From a virus: 30,883 nt of DNA. The first letter of the stretch is position 1; each line of letters starts with the position of its first letter. The stretch lies in IMG/VR virus record IMGVR_UViG_3300032304_002551, positions 1 through 30,883 of that record; one strand, 5' to 3'. Positions 23,875 through 30,883 of this stretch are shown here, piece after piece. A model generated the notes under the pieces. It saw nothing but the letters and a program-made list of their open reading frames with translations. It was not told where the DNA came from and did no database searches. The position numbers and the translations under genes are program-made.

Positions 23875-25005
23875 TTACATTTCACTCATAATTAAAAAGA
23901 GATTTTCTCCAAGTTCCTCTAAGTCACATTCTTCTAACTGTTTATCAAACTCATCAAGAATCCTGACTTTATTTGTTTGATTGTATAAAAGATTCATTAT
24001 AGATTCTTTATTTTTCCATTTTACAATAACTTCAAAGGGAGTTCCAATCTCTGGTTCTGATGTTAATTCAATATGAATTCCTGATTCATCTAAGTTGTTA
24101 AGATTTTTTAGGAGATTATCATATTTTCTAGTCCTGTCATTCTCAAAAAATGGAAAAACTTCTTCTTCTAACCAAGATAATATTTCATTCATTATAGTTT
24201 CTACTGAGTCGGTAATATGATACATAAAAACTTCATTAGTAGATTTTTCAAGTTTTTTTACAAAATTTTCGAATTCTTTTAAGTTTTTTTTATATTCTTC
24301 TAATCTGACATCTGGTAATTCAGGCGAGAACCGAGATTTCTGAAGTTTATAATCGTCCGGTTCTATTATTGAGAAATAAACATCCCAAATAATATCATCA
24401 TTTATTTCAATAGTTGGCATGTAGAAATTAATATGTAATCTTGGAAAGCTTGGTTTTAATTTTACTGAATTGGGTATAGATTCAATCCTCCATAATTGGA
24501 TTGAAACCTCTCTCGATTTTACATCAGGCATTTCGATAAAAACCGCACCTGACCATTTAGACCATTTCCCCTCACCTGATTCTATTTCACCTGCTACATT
24601 TTCTAAAGCATCTACAAAACGATAATAAGATTCTATTTTTTGAATTAGTTTTTTATGAGTTATAATAATATCAGCATTATATCCCTTGATACAAGTTAAA
24701 TTTTCATCTATATTAGAAACTAAAAAGGATAATCTTTCAAGTGGTAGATTGTATCTTTGTTTAGAAACAAAAATGCAGTTTATACCAGGAGTGTCTTCAT
24801 CATCTTGTGTATATTTAAAGGCATAAAATCTACCTTCGTTGATATAAGGTTTAATAAATCCTTCCTTGATTTCTGGTAGTGATTCTTCAACAACATCTGA
24901 TAAGTAATCAGTCAAAACCTCTTTTATCTCATCTATTAATTCTTCACTTAAATGAAAAGAATTAATATCATCATTAAATTGACTATATTCTAAAAGGAAC
25001 TTCAT
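23875..25005 (-). CDS. Unknown protein with aromatic leader
   Basis: 376 aa starting MKFLLEYSQFNDDINSFHLS. It has several beta-rich stretches (GRFYAFKYTQDDEDTPGINC, AVFIEMPDVKSREVSIQLWR, RLHINFYMPTIEINDDIIWD) and an acidic coiled region (LEEYKKNLKEFENFVKKLEK). No recognisable family, membrane segment or enzyme motif. The leader and its position upstream of the baseplate-like gene point to a virion or assembly role, by inference only. It is divergent from the methyltransferase at 25034, with a TATATA-rich spacer able to serve either strand (25013-25022). Confidence 0.6.
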   Translation of the reverse strand: MKFLLEYSQFNDDINSFHLSEELIDEIKEVLTDYLSDVVEESLPEIKEGFIKPYINEGRFYAFKYTQDDEDTPGINCIFVSKQRYNLPLERLSFLVSNIDENLTCIKGYNADIIITHKKLIQKIESYYRFVDALENVAGEIESGEGKWSKWSGAVFIEMPDVKSREVSIQLWRIESIPNSVKLKPSFPRLHINFYMPTIEINDDIIWDVYFSIIEPDDYKLQKSRFSPELPDVRLEEYKKNLKEFENFVKKLEKSTNEVFMYHITDSVETIMNEILSWLEEEVFPFFENDRTRKYDNLLKNLNNLDESGIHIELTSEPEIGTPFEVIVKWKNKESIMNLLYNQTNKVRILDEFDKQLEECDLEELGENLFLIMSEM

Positions 25006-25033
25006 GTTATGAGTATATATAAAGAAAATTGAA

Positions 25034-25756
25034 TTGTTATTTGTGATTATAAATGCTGATTGTTTTGATTATTTGAAGACAATTGAATCCAATAGTGTGG
25101 ATTTGATTTTAATTGACCCACCATATGATATTTCCAGAAATTCTAATTTTAGTAAAGTATCTGAAGAAACTTCAGATTTTATGAAAACCAAATATTCAAA
25201 ACATTCAATTCATTTTGGGGAATGGGACACTAATTTAGATTTAGATAAATTATTTGAAGAGTATTATCGTGTTTTGAAGAAGGGTGGAACTTTAATAATT
25301 TTCTTTGATGTTTGGAAATCAAATCAATTAAAAGAAATGGCCCAAAAGTGGAAATTCAAACAACCAAGAGTTGGAATGTGGTTGAAAAATAATCCAACAC
25401 CAATCAATTCTAAGAGTAATTATCTTTCTAATGCTCACGAATTCTTTTTCACTTTTGTTAAAGATAAAAAGCCAACATTTAATTCTGAATATGATAATGC
25501 CATTTATAGATATCCACTTTGTCATGGTAAAGATAGATTGGAACACCCAACACAAAAACCACTAATTTTGATAAAACAGATGATAGAGAAACACTCGAAT
25601 CCGGATGATTTAGTTTTAGATACTTTTTCAGGTAGTGGAACGGTTGCTGAAGCTTGCTTATTGACAGGTAGAAGATTTCTTTGTATTGAAAAGGATGAGA
25701 AGTATTATCAAATGTCTTTAGAGAGAATTAAACAATTACAATTAAAACAAATATAA
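25034..25756 (+). CDS. DNA adenine/cytosine-N4 methyltransferase (DPPY type)
   Basis: 240 aa from a TTG at 25034; a GTG at 25043 (IINADCFDYL next) is an equally good start. Catalytic motif IV is DPPY (Asp28 in LILIDPPYDISR). The SAM-binding motif comes near the C-terminus (LDTFSGSGTVAEACLLTGR), preceded by EHPTQKPLILIKQM. This permuted order (catalysis before SAM binding) places it among beta-class amino-methyltransferases making N6-methyladenine or N4-methylcytosine. No restriction enzyme gene is beside it, so it probably protects phage DNA or regulates rather than forming a restriction pair. The target site cannot be read from the sequence. Confidence 0.9.
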   Translation: MLFVIINADCFDYLKTIESNSVDLILIDPPYDISRNSNFSKVSEETSDFMKTKYSKHSIHFGEWDTNLDLDKLFEEYYRVLKKGGTLIIFFDVWKSNQLKEMAQKWKFKQPRVGMWLKNNPTPINSKSNYLSNAHEFFFTFVKDKKPTFNSEYDNAIYRYPLCHGKDRLEHPTQKPLILIKQMIEKHSNPDDLVLDTFSGSGTVAEACLLTGRRFLCIEKDEKYYQMSLERIKQLQLKQI

Positions 25757-25771
25757 AAAATAAAAGTTAAT

Positions 25772-26173
25772 ATGGGATTTACAGTAAAAAATTCACAACT
25801 AAATAATGAAACTTTAGGAGTTCTTAATCAACTAATCGAATTAGATATCAATGCTTCAGCAGCTTTTAGATTGACAAGAATTATTAAGTATCTTTCTTCT
25901 ATTGTTGAAGATAAATTAAAATCAGAGAAAAGAATTTATGATAAGTGGATCCAAAGAGATGAAGAGGGTAATCCAGTTATTCCTAAAGATGAAGAAGGAA
26001 ATCCAATTCCAGGTTCTGTTAGTATCTCTGATATGACGGCTTTCACTAAAGAAATGACAGAATTTTTAGAAATTGAAAGTGATGTTCCTTTTGAAAAATT
26101 GAATTTCGAGGATTTGAATCTTCAAACGGCAAAAATCAAAGATTTAATTAAAGTTGAATTTCTTTTCAACTAA
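25772..26173 (+). CDS. Small conserved-looking phage protein of unknown function
   Basis: 133 aa: a helical start (LGVLNQLIELDINASAAFRL and TRIIKYLSSIVEDKL), a loop with two imperfect repeats (DEEGNPVIPKD and DEEGNPIPGS), then a helical or acidic end (LEIESDVPFEKLNFEDLNLQ). Short proteins with this helix-DEEGN-helix layout recur in other tailed phages, but I know no established function. It follows the methyltransferase by 15 bases and ends at a clear terminator, so the two probably share a transcript. Confidence 0.65.
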   Translation: MGFTVKNSQLNNETLGVLNQLIELDINASAAFRLTRIIKYLSSIVEDKLKSEKRIYDKWIQRDEEGNPVIPKDEEGNPIPGSVSISDMTAFTKEMTEFLEIESDVPFEKLNFEDLNLQTAKIKDLIKVEFLFN

Positions 26174-26174
26174 T

Positions 26175-26204
26175 AAAAACGAGTGAAAGAATCACTCGTT
26201 TTTT
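26175..26204 (+). terminator. Rho-independent terminator before the fibre genes
   Basis: CGAGTGA and TCACTCG pair around a short loop (stem 26180-26186 with 26192-26198), flanked by A-run and T-run. Confidence 0.85.
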
Positions 26205-26233
26205 GTTTTTATTAATATTGAGAAATTTCTTTT

Positions 26234-26242
26234 TAATATATA
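26234..26242 (+). promoter_or_regulatory. TAATATATA box before the fibre genes
   Basis: The box lies about 20 nt before the ATG at 26262 and directly after a terminator, so it is the best placed candidate for a genuine promoter of the structural genes. Confidence 0.45.
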
Positions 26243-26261
26243 CATAAAAACAAATTAGTAA

Positions 26262-27803
26262 ATGTCTTTTGCTACGTACAGTATATTTCCAAATACAACT
26301 CAAGAAGCTAACTCTTTTAATAACATCAGTGATGTATTAACCGTAATACCAGATAATACTCAAAAACTAATTAATCCAAGAGATGTTAGAGATGCTATTT
26401 TCTCAAATTGGGAAAATACAGTAATTCGATATACTTCAAATACTTCAGGTACTCAATATATTGGTATTGCCAGAGAAGATATAAAAGATAAGTTATTTTT
26501 TGGTAAAAAAAGTTTATCCGGTTCTAATATATTAAGTAATACAGTTTTATCAGCCCAAACGGATGTTGATATTTTCTTTTATAATACAAAATCAGATACC
26601 GCTCCTTCTCAAAACCTAAGAATTGGCTTTATCGCTGGTTCTTCACAATCATTACATACAAATGTTCCATATTTAGAAGTGGTTCAAGTCAGTGGAGGTA
26701 CTCCCTCTTTGGGGTTAAACTTAACTCACAATCAACCGTTTGGTGGTGATTTTAATTTTGAAGCTGGTCAATATGGTAGAATTGGATTGAACAGTTTGGT
26801 TGTTCCATCAGTTACAGAAATTGCTTCTATGGTTTCTTCACCATCTGCATCAATAGTTGGTGATTTATTTGTAGTAAGAAGTAGCTCTGGATATTTAGAA
26901 TTTAGAACCGGTGGTTCTATTACTTCAACTTTAGGTTCGCCTGGATCACCAACTAATATTTTTGGTAGTGTAGTGAATGTTAATGGATATCCGTTAGAGT
27001 TTACGGATTCGACTCCAACAGTTCAAGACTTTGGTGGAGTTCCACAAGGATCAACATTCAGCAATGTGCCATTAGTCGAAATGATTAGACAATTACTTTA
27101 TCCTTATTTGGGTCCACAAGTAACTTTGACTATTACAAATCCTATTCAAGAAAGAAATCATATATTGGTTTCTCCAGCAGGTACTAATGTACCTTTTGAT
27201 TATACATTAACTAAAAGAACTGCTGATTTAACATCGACTACTATACAAATTAGAAATAGTGCTGGAGTAGTTTTGACAAGTTATTCTGGTCCAGTTTTAA
27301 CCGGTTCAGGATTTATTAGTCAGTCATATACAGATAGCTTTACCTTTTCAGGCGCTCAAATTTCAGCAAACCTTAATGGTTCATTTACATTTTCAGTCTC
27401 GACTACTGATGGAACTCAATCTGTAACTGCAACTACTAGCTTAAATTTTGTTTATCCATATTTTTATGGATTTTCTGCTACAACTTCGAATACTCAGACC
27501 ATAATTAATGGTTTAACTAAATTAATTGATCTGCAAGATGACCAAACGGTTTCACTAGCTGGTACAGGATATTTATATTATGCTTATCCGGCAAATTACT
27601 TAACATTGGCTAAAATATATGATGGTAATGGATTTTTATTATGGCAATCTGGAACAACATCTACATCTTGGACTTACTCTACCAATACGATAAGTAGTCC
27701 AAGTGGAATTTGGGGAGGAACTAGCTATCTGGTATTTAGAACAACTAATGTTGTTACAATACCAACACCTTCACAGGCATATCAATTTAATTTCACACCA
27801 TAA
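26262..27803 (+). CDS. Virion appendage/fibre-type structural protein
   Basis: 513 aa, rich in Ser, Thr, Gly, Asn and Val and poor in charged residues, as in phage fibres. The N-terminus INPRDVRDAIFSNWENTVIR looks like an attachment segment. The middle has beta-type repeats. PLVEMIRQLLYPYLGPQVTL introduces a C-terminal half with Ig-like strands (FDYTLTKRTADLTSTTIQIR, NLNGSFTFSVSTTDGTQSV). Host-receptor or carbohydrate binding is plausible. It is followed by a second fibre gene after 16 bases, and the two probably form one transcript from the box at 26234. Confidence 0.7.
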   Translation: MSFATYSIFPNTTQEANSFNNISDVLTVIPDNTQKLINPRDVRDAIFSNWENTVIRYTSNTSGTQYIGIAREDIKDKLFFGKKSLSGSNILSNTVLSAQTDVDIFFYNTKSDTAPSQNLRIGFIAGSSQSLHTNVPYLEVVQVSGGTPSLGLNLTHNQPFGGDFNFEAGQYGRIGLNSLVVPSVTEIASMVSSPSASIVGDLFVVRSSSGYLEFRTGGSITSTLGSPGSPTNIFGSVVNVNGYPLEFTDSTPTVQDFGGVPQGSTFSNVPLVEMIRQLLYPYLGPQVTLTITNPIQERNHILVSPAGTNVPFDYTLTKRTADLTSTTIQIRNSAGVVLTSYSGPVLTGSGFISQSYTDSFTFSGAQISANLNGSFTFSVSTTDGTQSVTATTSLNFVYPYFYGFSATTSNTQTIINGLTKLIDLQDDQTVSLAGTGYLYYAYPANYLTLAKIYDGNGFLLWQSGTTSTSWTYSTNTISSPSGIWGGTSYLVFRTTNVVTIPTPSQAYQFNFTP

Positions 27804-27819
27804 AAATAATAGATAAGAA

Positions 27820-29805
27820 ATGGCAATCAATATAATAGATGGTTTTTATTTAGGTTCATCAACTCCAATAGATTCAAGATTTGTAGTATCTAATTCTACT
27901 GAGCGTGCAGCTATAGTATATAAATATGATGGTTTAAAAGTTTTTCAAATAGATAATAGAACTACTTATATTTGGAATTCAACTACATCACTTTGGGAAG
28001 TTGAAGGTAGTGGATCTTTATCTGGTACAGGAACTCTTAATTATGTACCACGTTGGGCTTCTGGTTCTACATTAGGAACATCTAGTTTATATTCTAGTGG
28101 TAATGGCAAGGTGGGAATAAATGATGCAAATCCTCTTTCAAACTTACAGATAAAAGAAAATACATTAAGTGCTCCGCTTTCTTTAAATGTTAGGTATATA
28201 AGTGGAACAAATGATTCTGCTGTGATTGGTTATAATTGGTATTATACAACAAGTGATCAATCTTTTACCTCTACTAAGAAATCAGCTTATATAGAAATGA
28301 CTTCACAAGATGGATTTCTTTTGAAGACTCGAAATGGTGGAACCTCAACATGGACAACCAATTTAGAATTAAACAATTCATCTTCTGGTTGGAATATTAT
28401 TAGAAGTTCTGGAAGTGGAACATTTATTTCTGGAACATTAAGTTTAAGTAGTTCTTCTTCGCCTGGGACAGTAAATCAGATGGTTACATTTGATGGAAGT
28501 TTTAGAACTTTAAAATCAATTTATAAGAATGTAAAGTATCTTACACTAACATCAAATTATGCTGTTCTTCCAGAAGACCATGAGATAATTATAACTACTT
28601 CTCTAACCAGAACAATAACATTACCCACATTAACTTTGAGTCAATTAGGTAGAGAATTATCATTTACATTACAACAAAGTTCATTGAGTGTTAATTTAAT
28701 TTTTTCACATTCTGCTAACATTATTGACTTAGGTGGTGGTGTATTTAATGGTGTTTTAAGATTAGAGGGTACGATTAAATTTGTAGCATTTGATTTTGGA
28801 GGAGGTAATTATAGATGGAAAGTATTTCAAATTGGTAATAATATTTTATCATCTGGAAATGATGGTGAGTTTATGACAAACTCATCTGGCAATTGGATTA
28901 GAAGAAACTTTTTATCACATTTATCAAGTAATTCCAATTTAGGGACAAATGTGGGAACTTTTCTTAGATTGAATGGAAATTCTTCAAATGGTAATGAGCT
29001 TTCATTAAGTGGCAATGGATCTTCAAAATTACAAATTAATCACTCAACATTTACACTAATTCAGAATGGACCAATATCTCCAAGTACTACTGGAACTTCA
29101 TTGTATATTATTTCTTCTAATTATTCAAATTCTGTTGGAGATGAAAGAATAAAAATACAAACTAAATCATTAAATATACCTATTCCAAGTGGAACAACAT
29201 CAGATCCATTTTCAGGTCAAGGTTCAATTCAATTGGCTAGTAAAAAGGCCATTGAAATTATATCACAGACAGGTGAGTATTATATGGGACCGGGTTCGAG
29301 TGGTGCTACAAGTGTTGTTTTGCCTCCAACAAATAATTCTCCTCAAGATTGTTTAGTTTTAAACACATCCAACGGGCAAATTCAAAGATCAACAAATTTG
29401 CAAACACTTTTGACTTTTAAAAATGATGTAGAATCGGCTTTTCAAAATTATACTACATCACTTTCTAATATTTTGAGTGGTAGTCCTACAATCACATCAC
29501 AATCTTGCTTTTATAAAGTGATTGGCAAGGTTTTATTTCTTCAATTAGATATTAGTATTTTAAATTCTGCAAGTAATTGTCTTGGGTTTAATCTGTTGTT
29601 GCCTACTGGTATAACCTCTAAAACTGGAAGAAGTCAAAATTTTAGACGCCAGTATTCATTGAATGCTGCTGCTGCTGCTAACATGAGAGTTTCTGTTTTT
29701 TCGAATTCAAACTCTATCATAATTGGAAATAATTCTGAAGGTTTTAGTATTCCAAATGGTGGTAGTATAAGTTTGAGATTAGATTTGACTATTGAGATTA
29801 ATTAA
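27820..29805 (+). CDS. Tail fibre-like protein without a visible self-cleaving chaperone
   Basis: 661 aa. The N-terminal segment (INIIDGFYLGSSTPIDSRFV, KYDGLKVFQIDNRTTYIWNS) is of the type seen at the start of phage fibre proteins. GKVGINDANPLSNLQI is the common fibre phrase seen where a trimeric shaft begins. The rest is low-complexity, Ser/Gly/Thr-rich beta structure. The end (GFSIPNGGSISLRLDLTIEI) is a compact beta tip. There is no C-terminal peptidase-S74-type intramolecular chaperone, which many fibres with this phrase carry. A separate chaperone, or none, may be used. The 3' end overlaps the minus-strand gene at 29802 by 4 bases. Confidence 0.75.
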   Translation: MAINIIDGFYLGSSTPIDSRFVVSNSTERAAIVYKYDGLKVFQIDNRTTYIWNSTTSLWEVEGSGSLSGTGTLNYVPRWASGSTLGTSSLYSSGNGKVGINDANPLSNLQIKENTLSAPLSLNVRYISGTNDSAVIGYNWYYTTSDQSFTSTKKSAYIEMTSQDGFLLKTRNGGTSTWTTNLELNNSSSGWNIIRSSGSGTFISGTLSLSSSSSPGTVNQMVTFDGSFRTLKSIYKNVKYLTLTSNYAVLPEDHEIIITTSLTRTITLPTLTLSQLGRELSFTLQQSSLSVNLIFSHSANIIDLGGGVFNGVLRLEGTIKFVAFDFGGGNYRWKVFQIGNNILSSGNDGEFMTNSSGNWIRRNFLSHLSSNSNLGTNVGTFLRLNGNSSNGNELSLSGNGSSKLQINHSTFTLIQNGPISPSTTGTSLYIISSNYSNSVGDERIKIQTKSLNIPIPSGTTSDPFSGQGSIQLASKKAIEIISQTGEYYMGPGSSGATSVVLPPTNNSPQDCLVLNTSNGQIQRSTNLQTLLTFKNDVESAFQNYTTSLSNILSGSPTITSQSCFYKVIGKVLFLQLDISILNSASNCLGFNLLLPTGITSKTGRSQNFRRQYSLNAAAAANMRVSVFSNSNSIIIGNNSEGFSIPNGGSISLRLDLTIEIN

Positions 29806-30473
29806 TCTTCAATTTTTTCAAACCACCAATTAAAATAGATAAAATTATCACCAGTTAAGGCATATTTATCATTTTCATATTCAAAAATGATTTTATTGTC
29901 GTAAGATTTTAAAACTTCAATTTCTGATCCTTGACTCATTTTAAGCATTTTTCCAGATACTAAAGAGTAACAAATAATCTCATCGGATAATGATTTGAAT
30001 TTTCCGAATTGTGGTTTTAGGAAATTTTTAACTATCTTTATAATTAGACCTTTCATTTTAATTACCCATTCTCTAGTTTGTACTAAGTCATGGTCTTTAA
30101 ATACCTCAGATTTGAATTCTGAGTTTCCAAGAATATCTTTAATAACTCCCCAATATTCTTCTTCTTGAATTTTAAAATTTAGATAAACATCATATTGTAA
30201 GGAGTTTTTTACAATACGAATTATTTTCAATTCTTGAATTTCTTGATCTTCTAGTGCCAATTTAGATTTCAATGTTCTATAAGCAGCTGAACCCGTCAAT
30301 GAACCTTGTAATTGACCAATTCGAGAAATAGCCTGTCTAACTAAATCTTCATGTTTATCAAAGGCAGAGATAGAGAGACTAGGATCATCAACATGTACTG
30401 ATGCCTGAACTGAATCTGGATTAAACCTTTGAAGGTTGAACTCGCTAAACTCTCTTATTAAATATTTTTTCAT
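29802..30473 (-). CDS. Unknown protein with aromatic leader and conserved-looking N-terminus
   Basis: 223 aa: leader MKKYLIREFSEFNLQRFNPD, then an unusually information-rich stretch (VHVDDPSLSISAFDKHEDLV and RQAISRIGQLQGSLTG), a helical linker (LKSKLALEDQEIQELKIIRI), and a beta-rich C-terminus (YALTGDNFIYFNWWFEKIED). I do not recognise the family. The leader groups it with other possible capsid-targeted proteins. Its ATG overlaps the stop of the upstream HEG as ATGA, so it is probably translated from the HEG transcript as well as from any own promoter. Confidence 0.65.
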   Translation of the reverse strand: MKKYLIREFSEFNLQRFNPDSVQASVHVDDPSLSISAFDKHEDLVRQAISRIGQLQGSLTGSAAYRTLKSKLALEDQEIQELKIIRIVKNSLQYDVYLNFKIQEEEYWGVIKDILGNSEFKSEVFKDHDLVQTREWVIKMKGLIIKIVKNFLKPQFGKFKSLSDEIICYSLVSGKMLKMSQGSEIEVLKSYDNKIIFEYENDKYALTGDNFIYFNWWFEKIED

Positions 30474-30883
30474 TTTATAATCAGTTTATTTTCTATATTC
30501 TCATCATATCTTATCTCTATGAATTCAATATTATTTTTTTTACAGAATTTTTTCTTCAAATCATCTTTTATTTTTTGTTCTTGAAATTTCTTATCACCTC
30601 CGAAAAACTTTATAGATTCGAAATGTTGTTTACCATGAAATTCTATACACATATTTTTGTCAGGTAAATAAAAATCAAATGGTAATTCCTTTATAAAAAT
30701 ACATTCCTTGAATTTATATTCTCTGATATAGTTTATATTTAAACTTGTTAATTTTTCTGCAATTTTTTTTTCACCATTCGATTCTTTACAACTTGGACAA
30801 CCGTGTGTTAAATGAGTTCTAGGTATCTGCTCAAATGTGCCGTGGAATGAACAAATAATATTTACCTTTGAATTATTATTCTT
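30470..30883 (-). CDS. Homing endonuclease-like protein, C-terminal part, cut by the window edge
   Basis: The frame is open across the right edge, well beyond the first in-frame ATG at 30652, which is internal. The visible part has a zinc knuckle (HGCPSCKESNGEKKIAEKL) followed by YKFKECIFIKELPFDFYLPD, MCIEFHGKQHFESIKFFGG and FCKKNNIEFIEIRY. This is collinear with the nuclease domain of the 10429 protein. The start and N-terminal zinc ribbons must lie outside the window. It overlaps the next minus-strand gene by ATGA. Confidence 0.75.
   Translation of the reverse strand, partial: KNNNSKVNIICSFHGTFEQIPRTHLTHGCPSCKESNGEKKIAEKLTSLNINYIREYKFKECIFIKELPFDFYLPDKNMCIEFHGKQHFESIKFFGGDKKFQEQKIKDDLKKKFCKKNNIEFIEIRYDENIENKLIIK

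Noticed and set aside
1-30883. CRISPR array, insertion sequence or integrase/attachment site
   Set aside because: No regularly spaced repeats, transposase or recombinase motifs, or inverted terminal repeats were seen.

Overview
The window looks like part of a large, AT-rich, T4-like tailed phage, free-living or metagenomic, probably infecting a member of the Bacteroidota. The T4-like markers are a gp41-type replicative DNA helicase, an aerobic class Ia ribonucleotide reductase pair (NrdA/NrdB), a protein resembling the gp26-type baseplate hub family, and fibre-like virion genes. The host inference rests on gene starts: no start has a convincing Shine-Dalgarno sequence, and starts lie instead in A-rich or AATATATA contexts. 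That is typical of Bacteroidota and their phages, but it is inference.

Layout. 1-1.8 kb: an ATGA-overlapping cluster with a heptose-7-phosphate-kinase-like gene, an ADP-heptose-6-epimerase-like gene and a small unknown. 1.9-4.9 kb: an Fe-S (XPD/DinG-like) helicase broken in its DECH box by a split intein with a homing endonuclease gene (HEG) between the halves; a bidirectional terminator follows. 5-7.3 kb: three probable virion or unknown proteins. 7.3-10.4 kb: the gp41-like helicase, broken inside its Walker A motif by an atypically split intein, again with a HEG between the halves. 10.4-12.3 kb: a convergent HEG and an acidic unknown. 12.3-17 kb: nrdA, HEG, nrdB. 17-18.6 kb: a membrane/coiled-coil protein. 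18.6-19.15 kb: a gene-free stretch that appears to encode a structured RNA ending in a strong terminator. 19.16-21.4 kb: a Ro60-like TROVE plus vWA gene broken in two by an HNH HEG, with another HEG convergent on its 3' end. 22.3-25 kb: three minus-strand genes, including the gp26-like one. 25-26.2 kb: a DNA methyltransferase and a small phage protein. 26.3-29.8 kb: two fibre or appendage proteins. 29.8-30.9 kb: a conserved unknown and a HEG cut by the window edge.

The main theme is genes in pieces. Seven HEGs of at least three nuclease types lie in about 31 kb. Three of them break a core gene: two breaks look repaired by protein trans-splicing through split inteins, and the third (Ro60-like) has no visible intein or intron, so its product may assemble from two polypeptides. 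A TAATATATA box recurs directly before many genes and often overlaps the stop codon of the gene before it. Several proteins share a short N-terminus, M-K-x-aromatic-x-x-aromatic, resembling the capsid-targeting leader of T4 internal proteins.

All assignments are by eye from sequence; no database search was run.
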